Part shown: positions 17,543 through 27,541 of the stretch, piece after piece
Numbering within the stretch: position 1 is the stretch's first letter
Layout of the letters: the number at the start of each line of letters is the position of its first letter
Assembly (NCBI GenBank): GCA_035645555.1
Contig: DASQMI010000055.1
Location: 1-61,740, forward strand
DNA length: 61,740 nt
Source: Lysobacter_F sp035645555
Lineage (GTDB): Bacteria > Pseudomonadota > Gammaproteobacteria > Xanthomonadales > Xanthomonadaceae
Reading direction: 5' to 3'
Position numbers and translations under genes: made by a program
The notes under the pieces: generated by a model
What the model was told of the DNA's origin: nothing
Seen by the model: the letters and a program-made list of their open reading frames with translations, nothing else
Databases searched by the model: none

Positions 17543-17962
17543 CTACATCACCACGGCGAAGTTGAACCTCTCCGCCGCCGGCTGCGCGCGCACGAAGGCC
17601 AGAACGTCCTCCAGCTCTCGCACCACCTCATCGTGCTGGTTGCGCAGCAGGCCGAAGCGGACCTGCTTGGCCCGGATGTGCTCGAGCAGGCCGGCGAGCA
17701 GACGCTCGCCGTCGCCGCGCGACAGCCACGCGCCGCTGGCCGCCATCACGTCGTTGGTGGAGGTGGCGCCGTCCGGCAGCGGCAGGTCCTGGGTGTTGTA
17801 GCGCGCATCCGTGGTGTCGCATGCCGCCGCGAACGACGGCAGCCCCAGCTCGCGGGCGAGCGCGTCGAGCCGGTCGGCATGCTTGTAGAGCGCGTGGCGG
17901 TCCTGCTGGTCGGACACGACCGCGCCGCCGGCCAGCACGTTGGCCCAGAGTACGGTGCTCAT
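17543..17962 (-). CDS. conserved hypothetical protein
   Basis: 139 residues, soluble and helix-rich, with one Cys. Starts MSTVLWANVL. A family of similar size occurs in related bacteria to my recollection, but I know no function. It sits between parB (34 bases downstream of its start in genome order) and the epimerase, all on the minus strand. No export signal or known motif. Confidence 0.62.
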   Translation of the reverse strand: MSTVLWANVLAGGAVVSDQQDRHALYKHADRLDALARELGLPSFAAACDTTDARYNTQDLPLPDGATSTNDVMAASGAWLSRGDGERLLAGLLEHIRAKQVRFGLLRNQHDEVVRELEDVLAFVRAQPAAERFNFAVVM

Positions 17963-17995
17963 GCTTTCCCTCCTCGTCGACGAGGCGCGGCGAGG

Positions 17996-18928
17996 CTAGC
18001 CGCCCTTGCCGCGCAGGCGTTCCAGCACGCCCTCGAGCGAATCGAGGTCGCTGTAGTGGATGACGAGCCGGCCCTTACCGCCGCGCCCGTGCAGCACGTT
18101 GACCTTGGTGTTGAGCGTTTCCGCCAGCTCGCGCTCGAGCGCGGCAATGTCGGCCTGCGGACGCGGCTTCGGCTTGGCCGCCTTGCCCTTCGTCTCGGTC
18201 GGCACCTTGCCGGCCGCGAGCAGCTGCACGCGGTGTTCGACTTCGCGCACCGACCAGCCCTGATCGACCGCCTGCCGCGCCAGTGCGATCGCCGCCTGCG
18301 GCGTCAAGGTCAACAGCGCCCGCGCATGGCCCATCTCCAGCGCGCCGGTTTCCACCAGCGTGCGCACGTCCGGCGGAAGCTCCAGCAGGCGCAGCAGGTT
18401 GGACACCGCCGCGCGCGAACGCCCGACCGCCTCGGCGGCCTGCGCGTGGGTGAGGTCGAACTCGTCGATCAGGCGCTGCAGCGCCTGCGCCTCCTCCAGC
18501 GGATTGAGGTCCTCGCGCTGGATGTTCTCGATCAGCGCCATCGCGACCACGGTGCGGTCGTCGACCTCGCGGATGACGACCGGCACGTCCTTCAGCCCGG
18601 CGCGCTGCGAGGCGCGCCAGCGGCGTTCGCCGGCGATGATCTCGTACGTCTTGCCGCCGCGCTCGCGCGCGATCTCGCGCACCACGATCGGCTGGATCAC
18701 GCCCTGCGCGCGGATCGACTCAGCCAGCTCGTTGAGCTTGGCGTCGTCCATGGTCTTGCGCGGCTGGTACTTGCCGGGCGCGAGCGCGTCGATCGGCAGC
18801 GTGCGCAGGGTGTCGTTCGGCTGCGCCTCCAGCGGCGGCGCCTCGGCGGCGGCCTTCGGCCCCAGCAGCGCTTCCAGGCCGCGGCCGAGGCCGCGCTTCT
18901 TGGCCGAGGCGGATTTCGTGTCGCTCAT
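17996..18928 (-). CDS. parB: chromosome partitioning protein ParB
   Basis: 310 residues. The N-terminal KRGLGRGLEALLG is the ParA-contact motif. The CTP-binding/ParB core contains YQPRK, GERRWRASQRAG and IENIQREDLNPLEEA, followed by an HTH (LTHAQAAEAVGRSRAAVSNLLRL is the region, residues roughly 155-180). The C-terminal dimer domain includes KGRLVIHYSDLDSLE. It overlaps parA by four bases (18925-18928, ATGA), so it is translationally coupled. I saw no parS palindrome (GTTTCACGTGAAAC) in the window. Confidence 0.95.
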   Translation of the reverse strand: MSDTKSASAKKRGLGRGLEALLGPKAAAEAPPLEAQPNDTLRTLPIDALAPGKYQPRKTMDDAKLNELAESIRAQGVIQPIVVREIARERGGKTYEIIAGERRWRASQRAGLKDVPVVIREVDDRTVVAMALIENIQREDLNPLEEAQALQRLIDEFDLTHAQAAEAVGRSRAAVSNLLRLLELPPDVRTLVETGALEMGHARALLTLTPQAAIALARQAVDQGWSVREVEHRVQLLAAGKVPTETKGKAAKPKPRPQADIAALERELAETLNTKVNVLHGRGGKGRLVIHYSDLDSLEGVLERLRGKGG

Positions 18929-19731
18929 GCCGCGGTCTCCTTGGCGGTGCGCGCGGCGCCCTGCTCGCGCTCGCGCTGGCGGCGCACCACTTCGCCGGCG
19001 AGGCCGAGGTAGGCGATGCCGCCGCGGCTGGCACGGTCGTAACCGACGATGCTCTGGCCGTGGCTGGGCGCCTCGGCCAGGCGCACGTTGCGCGGGATGA
19101 TGGTGCGGAACAAGCGGTCGCCGAAGTGGTTGATGAGTTCGGCGGACACCGCGTTGGCGAGGTTGTTGCGCACGTCGAACATGGTGCGCAGCACGCCTTC
19201 GATCTCCAGCTTCGGATTGAGCTGGCCGCGGATCGCCTCGATGGTGTCGAGCAGCGCGGACAGGCCTTCCAGCGCGTAGTACTCGCACTGCATCGGCACG
19301 ATGATCGAATCGGCCGCGGTCAGCGCGTTGAGCGTCAGCAGCGACAGCGCCGGCGGGCAATCGATCAGCACGAAGTCGTATCGGTCGGTGACGCCGGCGA
19401 GCGCGCGCTTCAGCCGCTGCTCGCGCTCGGGCTCGCTCATCAGCCGGATCTCGGCCGCGGTCAGGTCGATGTTGCCCGGCAGCAGGTCGAAATCCTCGCC
19501 GGTGCGCACGATCGCCTGCTCGACCGGCACCTCGCCCAGCAGCACCTCGGTGATCGACGCCGACAGCTCGCGCTTGTCCACGCCCGAACCCATCGTCGCG
19601 TTGCCCTGCGGGTCCAGGTCGACCAGCAGCACGCGCTTGGGCGCACGCGCGAGCCCGGCGGCCAGGTTGACCGCGGTGGTGGTCTTGCCGACCCCGCCTT
19701 TCTGGTTGGCGACGGCGATGATGCGGGCCAT
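18925..19731 (-). CDS. parA: chromosome partitioning ATPase ParA
   Basis: 268 residues, Soj/ParA type. Deviant Walker A KGGVGKTT near residue 10, motif VDLDPQGN, and Walker B VLIDCPP. Binds nonspecific DNA as an ATP dimer and segregates ParB-origin complexes. The true start is the ATG at 19731 (MARIIAVANQKGG); the longer frame upstream belongs to a shadow of rsmG. Order rsmG-parA-parB is as in many gammaproteobacteria, although mnmG is not next to rsmG here. Confidence 0.96.
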   Translation of the reverse strand: MARIIAVANQKGGVGKTTTAVNLAAGLARAPKRVLLVDLDPQGNATMGSGVDKRELSASITEVLLGEVPVEQAIVRTGEDFDLLPGNIDLTAAEIRLMSEPEREQRLKRALAGVTDRYDFVLIDCPPALSLLTLNALTAADSIIVPMQCEYYALEGLSALLDTIEAIRGQLNPKLEIEGVLRTMFDVRNNLANAVSAELINHFGDRLFRTIIPRNVRLAEAPSHGQSIVGYDRASRGGIAYLGLAGEVVRRQREREQGAARTAKETAA

Positions 19732-19787
19732 GGGCGCCCCTGGGCTGGACTGACGGGAGGGCCGGCGCGCGCCGGCAGGGTGGCCGA

Positions 19788-20450
19788 TTATGCCGCGGGG
19801 CCGTCGCCGCGTCCCACCACGATCAGGTGCCGTTTCGCGTCGCTGCCCGGAACCGTGAGCCGGTGCGCCTCGAGCACGCGCCACGGCGGCGGCAGGGCGT
19901 CGATCTCGTCCTGCGGCCACACGCCTTTCATCGCCAGCAGGCGGCCGTCCGGCTTGAGGAGGTGCGCGCCGAGCGCGAGGATCTCCGGTAGCGTGGCAAG
20001 CGCGCGCGCGGTAATCGCATCGAACGCGCCCGCCGGCCCGGCCGCTTCGATACGCGATTCGCAGACCCGTGCGTTCCCCAGCTGGAGCGTTCGCAGCGCC
20101 TCGCGCATGAAGCGCGCCTTCTTGCCGTTGCTCTCCACCAGCGCGACCTGCAGGCCGGGCTTGACGATGGCGAGCGGAATGCCCGGCAGGCCCGGACCGG
20201 TGCCGAGATCCGCGAGCTGCCCGCCACGCGCGGCCAGCGCGTCGACGTGCGCGTGCATCGCCAGCGAATCGAGCAGGTGGCGGCCGACCATCTCCAGCGG
20301 ATCGCGCACCGCGGTCAGGTTGTAGGTGCGGTTCCAGCGCGCCAGCAGCGCCAGGTAGGCGAGCAGCGGTTCGGCGTGCGCGCGGTCGAGCGCGAGCGCA
20401 TCGAGGCCGGCTTCGAGCAGGGGACGGGCGGTCGGCGGCAGGTCGGTCAC
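19788..20450 (-). CDS. rsmG: 16S rRNA (guanine527-N7)-methyltransferase RsmG
   Basis: 220 residues. The N-terminal RWNRTYNLTAVRD and the SAM-binding DLGTGPGLPGIPLA are signatures of RsmG (GidB), which methylates G527 of 16S rRNA; loss gives low-level streptomycin resistance. The gene ends 57 bases before parA and begins 34 bases downstream of the PPTase gene, all on the minus strand. Confidence 0.94.
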   Translation of the reverse strand: MTDLPPTARPLLEAGLDALALDRAHAEPLLAYLALLARWNRTYNLTAVRDPLEMVGRHLLDSLAMHAHVDALAARGGQLADLGTGPGLPGIPLAIVKPGLQVALVESNGKKARFMREALRTLQLGNARVCESRIEAAGPAGAFDAITARALATLPEILALGAHLLKPDGRLLAMKGVWPQDEIDALPPPWRVLEAHRLTVPGSDAKRHLIVVGRGDGPAA

Positions 20451-20483
20451 GGCGGGGGCGACGGTGCGAAAGCGGCAAGCGTG

Positions 20484-21068
20484 TCAGGCGCGCGGCCGCC
20501 AGGCCAGCGCCGCGACGCAGCCGGGCGGCGCGTCGAGCATGCGCACGGTCCAGTCGGCGGGGGCGCCGAGCGCCGGATCCAGGCGCACGATCGCCGCCGC
20601 GCCGTCGTCGGGCGCGAACGCGACCCGGTGCAGCCCGAACGACAGGCCGTGCCCGTGCGCCTTCAGCAGCGCCTCCTTCAGGCACCACAGGCGCGCGAAC
20701 GCGGCATCGCGCGGCGCTCCGGCCGCGAAGCCGCGCAGCCAGTCGACCTCCTCGGCGGCGAAGAAGCGCTGCGCCAGCTCCAGCGCGCGCGCGCGCGGCC
20801 GCACCTGTTCGACGTCGACCCCCACCCGCACGCCGTCGCCCAGCGCGAGCAGCAGGTGGCCGCCGCTGTGGCTCCAGTTGCAGTCGTAGCGCGCCAGCGC
20901 GCCGTGCAGCTGCGGGCGGTTGCGGGCGTCGCGCGCCAGCGCCAGCGCGTCCGCCGGGGTCGCGAGCTCGGCCGCGAGCCACGCCCGCGCCAGCGCTTCG
21001 GCGCGCTGCCCGGGGCGGTGCGTGCGCCAGGTCCAGCGCACGGGATCGGCTCGCGGTTCAGGGCTCAT
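20484..21068 (-). CDS. 4'-phosphopantetheinyl transferase (Sfp type)
   Basis: 194 residues. Transfers phosphopantetheine from CoA to an acyl carrier protein. Motifs GVDVEQV (Mg-binding Asp and Glu) and WCLKEALLKA (WxxKEA) are complete, as is the N-terminal NRPQL segment. It is divergent from an AMP ligase of aryl-polyene type, starting 86 bases away, which suggests that its target carrier is the one of xanthomonadin/aryl polyene synthesis, though it may serve others. The remainder of such a cluster is not in the window. Confidence 0.88.
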   Translation of the reverse strand: MSPEPRADPVRWTWRTHRPGQRAEALARAWLAAELATPADALALARDARNRPQLHGALARYDCNWSHSGGHLLLALGDGVRVGVDVEQVRPRARALELAQRFFAAEEVDWLRGFAAGAPRDAAFARLWCLKEALLKAHGHGLSFGLHRVAFAPDDGAAAIVRLDPALGAPADWTVRMLDAPPGCVAALAWRPRA

Positions 21069-21154
21069 GCGGACGGGTTTGGCCGGAGGCGGGCGCGCCA
21101 GCGTAAGCTAGCCGCGGGGAGGAGCGATCAGGCTCCGGTCGGAGAGGCAGGTCA

Positions 21155-22522
21155 ATGTCGGCCGTCATCGAATCACCGCTGCACGCGCGCACCGACGCGC
21201 GGCGCATCGCGCTGCTGCCCGGCGGGCGCGGACGCGCGGTGGCGTTCGGCCGCGACGGCGCGATCGACGCGACCACGTTCGCCGCGCACGTGCGTGCGCT
21301 CGCCGAGCGCCTGCCCGCCGCCCCGTACGCGGTCAACCTGTGCGAAGACCGTTACCGGTTCCTGGTCGCGTTCTGTGCCGCCGCGGTGCGCGGGCAGACC
21401 ACGCTGCTGCCGCCCTCGCGCGCGCCGGCGGCGATCGACGACGTGCTCGCCCAGCATCCGGACGCCTACTGCCTCGGCGATCTCGCGCTCGATCCGACGC
21501 CGCCGCGCTATCTGCGCCTGCCCGAGCCGCTGCCGGCGCTGGACGGCGCGCCGCTCGCGGTCGAGCCCGGCGCGCTCGCCGCGATCGGCTTCACGTCCGG
21601 CAGCACCGGACGGCCAAAACCGAATCCGAAGCGCTGGGCCGGCTTCGTCGCGAGCACCGGGCAGAACATCGCCGCGCTGGCGGACCTGCTCGCCGCCGGC
21701 GCGGTGACCCCGCTGGTGGCGACCGTGCCACCGCAGCACATGTATGGCATGGAGATGTCGGTGCTGCTGCCGCTGCTGGCGCCATTCGCGGTGCACGCGG
21801 CCAAGCCGTTCTTCCCTGGCGACGTCGCCGCCGCGCTGCGCGACGCGCCGGCGCCGGCGCTGCTGGTGACCACACCGGTGCACCTGCGTGCGCTGGTTGC
21901 CGCCGAGGTGACGCTGCCGGCGCTGGCCGGCATCGTCTCGGCGACCGCGCCGCTGCCGCAGGAACTCGCCGCCGCGGCGGAAGCGCGTTTCGGCTGCGAG
22001 GTGCGCGAGCTGTTCGGCTCCACCGAGACCTGCGTGATCGCGCGTCGCCGCACCGCGCACGAAGCCGCGTGGACGCCGCTGCCGGGCGTGCGGCTGGCGC
22101 CGCAGCCGGACGGCACCGCGGTCGGCGCGCCGCACCTGCCGGAGCCGGTCGCGCTCGCCGACCTGATCGAACTGCAGCCGGACGGCCGGTTCCTCCTGCG
22201 CGGGCGCAACGCCGACCTGCTCGAGATCGCCGGCAAGCGCGCCTCGCTGGGTGACCTGACGCGACGCCTGCTCGCCATTCCCGGCGTCGAGGACGGGGTC
22301 GTGTTCCAGGCGAACGCGCAAGGCGACGGCGTAGCGCGCATCGTTGCATTGGTGGTCGCCCCGACGTTGAGCGAAGGCGACGTGCTCACCGCGTTGCGAC
22401 GCAGCGTCGACCCGGTGTTCCTGCCGCGCCCGCTGAAGCGCGTCGGCGCGCTGCCGCGCAACGAGACCGGCAAGCTGCCGCGCGCGGCGCTGGAAGCGCT
22501 GCTGCACGCCGAGACGGCCTGA
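21155..22522 (+). CDS. AMP-dependent acyl ligase (XanA2/aryl-polyene type)
   Basis: 455 residues, short for the ANL superfamily. Core A3 reads TSGSTGRPK followed by PNPKRWAGF, an unusual insertion. A5 reads FGSTETCV and the hinge is GRNADLLEIAGKR. The C-terminus has NETGKLPR, the catalytic Lys. The short N-terminal domain and the sequence YGMEMS suggest the ligase that activates the aryl or acyl starter in xanthomonadin or aryl polyene synthesis, called XanA2 in Xanthomonas. Ribosome site GAGAGG is upstream of the ATG at 21155. Divergent from the PPTase. Function inferred. Confidence 0.72.
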   Translation: MSAVIESPLHARTDARRIALLPGGRGRAVAFGRDGAIDATTFAAHVRALAERLPAAPYAVNLCEDRYRFLVAFCAAAVRGQTTLLPPSRAPAAIDDVLAQHPDAYCLGDLALDPTPPRYLRLPEPLPALDGAPLAVEPGALAAIGFTSGSTGRPKPNPKRWAGFVASTGQNIAALADLLAAGAVTPLVATVPPQHMYGMEMSVLLPLLAPFAVHAAKPFFPGDVAAALRDAPAPALLVTTPVHLRALVAAEVTLPALAGIVSATAPLPQELAAAAEARFGCEVRELFGSTETCVIARRRTAHEAAWTPLPGVRLAPQPDGTAVGAPHLPEPVALADLIELQPDGRFLLRGRNADLLEIAGKRASLGDLTRRLLAIPGVEDGVVFQANAQGDGVARIVALVVAPTLSEGDVLTALRRSVDPVFLPRPLKRVGALPRNETGKLPRAALEALLHAETA

Positions 22523-22654
22523 CGCGGGCGTTTTTCACCGACCCGTCATCCGCCCAAGCGGCTACTGACGCCGCAATCACGATGGCCTAGTGAGACTGCC
22601 CCTGCCCCCGGGATCGGGGACGCCTTCCCCCTTCAAAGGCAGAGGAGAGTCGCT

Positions 22655-22921
22655 ATGAACATCATCATTTGGCTGATCGTGGGCGGCATCGTGGGCTGGC
22701 TGGCCAGCCTGGTCATGCGCACCGATGCGCAGCAGGGCATCCTGCTCAACGTCGTGGTGGGTATCGTCGGCGCGTTCATCGGTGGCTGGCTGATCGGGCC
22801 GCTGCTGGGTGCGGGCTCGATCAACGAGGGCTTCAGCATCATGAGCTTCGTCGTTTCGCTGCTCGGCGCCATCATCCTGCTCGCGATCGTCAATCTGTTC
22901 CGCCGCGGCCGCGTGCGCTGA
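22655..22921 (+). CDS. GlsB/YeaQ/YmgE family membrane protein
   Basis: 88 residues, three Gly-rich transmembrane helices (about 3-22, 29-50 and 57-80) with basic end RRGRVR. The family is often called transglycosylase-associated; no enzyme activity is shown. Members are commonly stress-induced. Good GAGGAG-like site (AGAGGAG) before the ATG. A bidirectional terminator follows. Confidence 0.85.
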   Translation: MNIIIWLIVGGIVGWLASLVMRTDAQQGILLNVVVGIVGAFIGGWLIGPLLGAGSINEGFSIMSFVVSLLGAIILLAIVNLFRRGRVR

Positions 22922-22940
22922 GCGAGGCGGCTTCGCAGGA

Positions 22941-22968
22941 AAAAGCCCGGCACCGCCGGGCTTTTTTT
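22941..22968. terminator. bidirectional intrinsic terminator
   Basis: Perfect 7-bp stem GCCCGGC/GCCGGGC with 3-base loop flanked by AAAA on one side and a run of seven T on the other, placed between the convergent glsB-like gene and xth. Confidence 0.88.
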
Positions 22969-22973
22969 ATGCG

Positions 22974-23753
<780 letters not shown>

Positions 23754-23767
23754 GCGCGGATTGTGGG

Positions 23768-25192
23768 TCATTTCGCCAGCCGGCGGATCAGCCGGTCGAT
23801 CGCGCCGCGGTACGGCGGGCGCAGCCAGTCGGTGGCCGCGCGCAGCGGCTGCTGCAGCACCGGCAGCAGCTTGCTGAAGGTGTCGAAGCCGGCCTGGCCG
23901 TGGATCGCGCCGAGCCCGCTGGCGCCAATGCCGCCGAACGGCAGCGCGTGCACGCCGAAATGCACGAGCGTGTCGTTGACGGTGACGCCGCCGGCGAGCG
24001 TGCGGGCGAGGATCCGCTCGATGGTGCGCGCGTCGCGTGCGAACGGATACAGGGCGAGCGGGCGCTCCAACGTATTGATGCGCGTGAGCGCGTCGTCGAG
24101 CGAGGAATAGGCCAGCACCGGCAGGATCGGGCCGAAGATCTCCTCGCGCATCAGCGCGCAGTCGGCCGGCGGGTCGAGCACCAGCACCGGCGCGAATACC
24201 CGCTCGCGTCGCACGCGTTCGGGATCGAGCGCGTCGGCAAATGGCGCGACCACCGTGGCGCCCCCCGCGCGCGCCTCGTCGAGCCAGTCCTGCAGGCGCG
24301 CGTAGTGCGCGTCGTTGACGATGCGGGTGTAGTCCGGCGAGCGCGCAAGGTCGGGATAGCGGCGGCGCAGCTCGGCGACCATCGCCGCCACGAACGCGTC
24401 GCGGCGCGCAGCGTCGACCAGCGCATAGTCGACGCCGATGCACGTTTGTCCGGCGTTGAACCACTTGCCGGTGGCGATGCGCGCCACCGCGCGCTCCAGC
24501 GGAAAGTCGTCGCACAACAGCGCCGGCGCCTTGCCGCCCAGTTCCAGGGTGACGGGGGTCAGGTTCGGCGCGGCCGCAGCCATCACCTGGCGCCCGACCG
24601 CGGTGGACCCGGTGAACAGCAGATGATCGAGGCGCAGCGCGGCGAACGCGGCGCCGACCTCGGGACCGCCGCACGCGACCGCGACCCGCTCCGGCGGGAA
24701 CACGTCGGCCACCAGCGCTTGCAGAAACGCCGCGGTGCGCGGCGTGTGCTCCGAGGGCTTGAGGAAGACGTGGTTGCCGGCGGCGATCGCCGACACCAGC
24801 GGCACCAGCGCCAGGTTCACTGGGTAGTTCCACGGCGCGATGATGCCGACCACGCCGACCGGCATCGGCCGCACGTGCGCGCGCGCCGGCCAGAAGCGCC
24901 AGCCGACCCGCGCGGGGCGCGGGCGCATCCAGCGGCGCAGGTGCGCCAGCGCGTGGTCGATCTCGGCGAGCGTCACCATCGCTTCGGAAATCAGGTTCTC
25001 GTGCGGCGAGCGATGGCCGAAATCGGCGCGGATCGCCGCATCCATCGCATCGAGCCGCGCGGCGAACGCCGTGCGCAACCGGCGCAGGTCGTCGTGGCGT
25101 TGCGCGTAGTCGGGCCTGCGCGCGTCCCAGGCCGCGCGCAGGCGTGCGCGGGTCGGCTCAAGCTCGGCGATCGGCGTGGCGTCGGCGTGCAT
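23768..25192 (-). CDS. aldehyde dehydrogenase (coniferyl aldehyde dehydrogenase type)
   Basis: 474 residues. The NAD(P)-binding and catalytic features: APWNYPVNL, FTGSTAVGR, LELGGKAPALL (Glu general base), GQTCIGVDY with the catalytic Cys, and EEIFGPILPV. A single hydrophobic, basic end near the C-terminus (DWLRPPYRG) is common in CalB-type enzymes. Oxidises aldehydes to acids; the substrate here is not known. Divergent from the gamma carbonic anhydrase gene, starts 44 bases apart. Confidence 0.88.
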   Translation of the reverse strand: MHADATPIAELEPTRARLRAAWDARRPDYAQRHDDLRRLRTAFAARLDAMDAAIRADFGHRSPHENLISEAMVTLAEIDHALAHLRRWMRPRPARVGWRFWPARAHVRPMPVGVVGIIAPWNYPVNLALVPLVSAIAAGNHVFLKPSEHTPRTAAFLQALVADVFPPERVAVACGGPEVGAAFAALRLDHLLFTGSTAVGRQVMAAAAPNLTPVTLELGGKAPALLCDDFPLERAVARIATGKWFNAGQTCIGVDYALVDAARRDAFVAAMVAELRRRYPDLARSPDYTRIVNDAHYARLQDWLDEARAGGATVVAPFADALDPERVRRERVFAPVLVLDPPADCALMREEIFGPILPVLAYSSLDDALTRINTLERPLALYPFARDARTIERILARTLAGGVTVNDTLVHFGVHALPFGGIGASGLGAIHGQAGFDTFSKLLPVLQQPLRAATDWLRPPYRGAIDRLIRRLAK

Positions 25193-25236
25193 GCGGGCGC
25201 AGTGTGCCGGCCGCTGCCGGCGCCTACAATGCGCCG

Positions 25237-25779
25237 ATGAACCTGCGTCCATTTCTCGAAACGCGTCCGCGGCTGGGCGCGCGCGTCTACGTCGATCCGG
25301 CGGCGACGGTGATCGGTGACGTCGAGCTCGGCGACGACGTCTCGGTGTGGCCCGGCTGCGTGGTGCGCGGCGACGTCAACTTCATCCGCATCGGCGCGCG
25401 CACCAACGTGCAGGACGGGACCGTGATCCACGTCACCCACGACGGGCCGTTCACCCGCGCCGGCGGTTTCCCGACCGTGATCGGCAGCGACGTCACCATC
25501 GGCCACGGCGCGATCGTGCACGCCTGCACGATCGGCGACTTCTGCCTGATCGGCATGGGCGCGACCGTGCTGGATGGCGCCAGCGTGCAGCGCTACGGCT
25601 TCGTCGGCGCCGGCGCGGTGGTCAGCCCCGGCAAGACGGTCGGCGAGGCGGAGCTGTGGCTGGGCAATCCGGCGCGCTTCGTGCGCAAGCTGAGCGAGCG
25701 CGAGATCGAACAACTGCATTACAGTGCCCAGCACTACGTCCGGCTCAAGGACGCCTACCTGTCGATGCGCGCCGACTGA
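25237..25779 (+). CDS. gamma carbonic anhydrase family protein
   Basis: 180 residues of left-handed beta-helix hexapeptide repeats (VIGDVELGDDVSVWPG, then VIGSDVTIGHGAIVHA). Zinc-binding His are at VTHDG, GHG and IVHAC. Related to YrdA/CaiE. CO2 hydration is not certain, since many members lack activity when tested. Its stop is 53 bases before the start of the RDD gene, so it may be the first gene of that operon, but the context is otherwise unrelated. Confidence 0.88.
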   Translation: MNLRPFLETRPRLGARVYVDPAATVIGDVELGDDVSVWPGCVVRGDVNFIRIGARTNVQDGTVIHVTHDGPFTRAGGFPTVIGSDVTIGHGAIVHACTIGDFCLIGMGATVLDGASVQRYGFVGAGAVVSPGKTVGEAELWLGNPARFVRKLSEREIEQLHYSAQHYVRLKDAYLSMRAD

Positions 25780-25832
25780 GCGCCGCGGCGGGCGGGGAGA
25801 GCCGGCAGGCAGCGACGGGGGCACGGGCCGGC

Positions 25833-26522
25833 GTGACGCAGGAGAAGCTGGATACGTTCCGCGAGGTGGTGACCCCGGAGGGCGTGGCGTTGCGGCTGCC
25901 GGCCGCCGGGCCGGTCCCGCGCGCGCTGGCGTGGACGATCGACTTCCTGCTGCGCGGCGCGCTGCTGTTCGCGCTCGGCATGGTGCTCGGCCTGCTCGGC
26001 CGCGCCGGCAGCGGACCGTACCTGGTCGCGCTGTTCACCCTGGTGTGGCTGTATCCGGTGGTGTTCGAGGCGCTCGGCGGACGCACGCCGGGCAAGCGTG
26101 CGCTCGGCCTGCGCGTGCTCGCCGCCAACGGCGCGCCGGTCGGCTGGCGCGCGGCGCTGGTGCGTAACCTGCTAAGGGTGGTCGACATGCTGCCGTTCGG
26201 CTACGCGGCCGGACTGGTCAGCACGCTCGCCGATCCGCACGCCCGCCGGCTCGGCGACCTGGTCGCCGGCACGGTGGTGGTGCACGACGTGCAGGCGCGC
26301 CCGGCGCCGCCGGGTGCGGACGTCGCCCCGGTGCCGCCGCCGGTGGCGCTGCTGCCGCACGAGCAGGCGGCGCTGATCGCGTTCGCCGAGCGCGCGCCGC
26401 TGCTGACGCCGGCGCGCCAGGTCGAGCTCGCCGAGCTGGCCGCGCCGCTGGCGCAGGCGCACGGCCCGGCGGCGGTCGCGCGCCTGCTCGCATTCGCGCA
26501 CTGGCTGCTGGGGCGGCGATGA
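25833..26522 (+). CDS. RDD family membrane protein
   Basis: 229 residues from a GTG at 25833 (no ATG fits). N-terminal cytoplasmic segment, then RDD-like helices: ALAWTIDFLLRGALLFALG (the conserved Arg-x-Asp motif is degenerate, Thr-Ile-Asp), followed by PGKRALGLRVL and a second pair near NLLRVVDMLPFG and RRLGDLVAGTVVV. The C-terminal 80 residues are soluble and helical. It starts a set of six genes in which each stop overlaps the next start. Family function unknown. Confidence 0.82.
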   Translation: MTQEKLDTFREVVTPEGVALRLPAAGPVPRALAWTIDFLLRGALLFALGMVLGLLGRAGSGPYLVALFTLVWLYPVVFEALGGRTPGKRALGLRVLAANGAPVGWRAALVRNLLRVVDMLPFGYAAGLVSTLADPHARRLGDLVAGTVVVHDVQARPAPPGADVAPVPPPVALLPHEQAALIAFAERAPLLTPARQVELAELAAPLAQAHGPAAVARLLAFAHWLLGRR

Positions 26523-27541
26523 AACAGGCGCAGTTCGTCGCCCGCCACGAAGCCGAATGGGCCGCGCTGGAGGCCTGGCTGGAGGCGCGCGCCGGCACCG
26601 TGCGCCCGCGCCGCACGCCCGCGCAGCCGCTCGCCGGCGGCCTGGCCGACCATGAGGTGCCGGCGCGGTACCGGCGGATCTGCCAGCAGCTCGCCATCGC
26701 ACGCCGGCGCGGCTACAGCCCGGTGGTGACCGAGCGCCTGCAGCGGCTGATGCAGCGCGGCCATGCGGTGCTTTACCGCACGCCGCCGACCCGCTGGCGG
26801 CGGGTGGCGCGCTTCCTGATCGCCGGCTTCCCGCGCCTGGTGCGCACCGAGGCTACGTGCGTGGCCGCGGCGGCGGCACTGTTCGCGCTGCCGCTGCTGG
26901 CGGCGTTCGTGGCGATCCAGCTGCGCCCGGAGCTGTCCGGCGCGCTGTTCGATCCGGTGCAACTGGCCGAGTTCGAGCGCATGTACGACCCGGCCGATCC
27001 GCAGCGTCGGCTCGGCCGCGACAGCAGCACCAATCTGGCGATGTTCGGCCATTACGTGTGGAACAACGTCTCGATCGGCTTCCGCTGCTTCGCCAGCGGG
27101 CTGCTGGCGATGGTCGGTTCGGTGGTCGTGCTGCTGTTCAACGGCGTCACCATCGGCGGCATCGCCGGCCACCTGCAGGCGGTCGGCCACGGCGACCCGT
27201 TCTGGCGCTTCGTCGCCGGCCATTCCGCACCGGAGCTGACCGCGATCGTGATTTCCGGCGCCGCCGGCCTGCGGCTCGGGCTCGCGCTGGTGGCGCCGGG
27301 GCGCCGCCGCCGCCTCGACGCGCTGGTCGACGCCGGCCGGGTCGGCGCGCGTCTCTGCGCCGGCGTGTTGGCGATGCTGGTATTTGCTGCGTTCGTGGAA
27401 GCGTTCTGGTCCTCGATCGGCTGGATCCCCGCCGCGGTGAAGTACGCGGTGGGCGGCGCGCTGTGGGCGCTGGTGCTGGGCTGGCTGTGGCGCGGCGGCC
27501 GCGGCCTGACCGACGCCGAACTCGATGCGGAGGCGGCGTGA
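26519..27541 (+). CDS. SpoIIM/DUF95-family integral membrane protein
   Basis: 340 residues. The conserved core is a soluble N-terminal helical region (residues 1-105), then FPRLVRTEATCVAAAAALFALPLL and LFNGVTIGGIAGHL, with APELTAIVISGAAGLRLG as in SpoIIM-like proteins of the MoxR-linked operons. The start ATG overlaps the RDD stop (ATGA). The role is not known; partners are the DUF4129, DUF4350, MoxR and DUF58 proteins. Confidence 0.85.
   Translation: MKQAQFVARHEAEWAALEAWLEARAGTVRPRRTPAQPLAGGLADHEVPARYRRICQQLAIARRRGYSPVVTERLQRLMQRGHAVLYRTPPTRWRRVARFLIAGFPRLVRTEATCVAAAAALFALPLLAAFVAIQLRPELSGALFDPVQLAEFERMYDPADPQRRLGRDSSTNLAMFGHYVWNNVSIGFRCFASGLLAMVGSVVVLLFNGVTIGGIAGHLQAVGHGDPFWRFVAGHSAPELTAIVISGAAGLRLGLALVAPGRRRRLDALVDAGRVGARLCAGVLAMLVFAAFVEAFWSSIGWIPAAVKYAVGGALWALVLGWLWRGGRGLTDAELDAEAA

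Noticed and set aside
17996..19731. parS site close to parAB
   Set aside because: No GTTTCACGTGAAAC-like palindrome was seen here or elsewhere in the window by eye.
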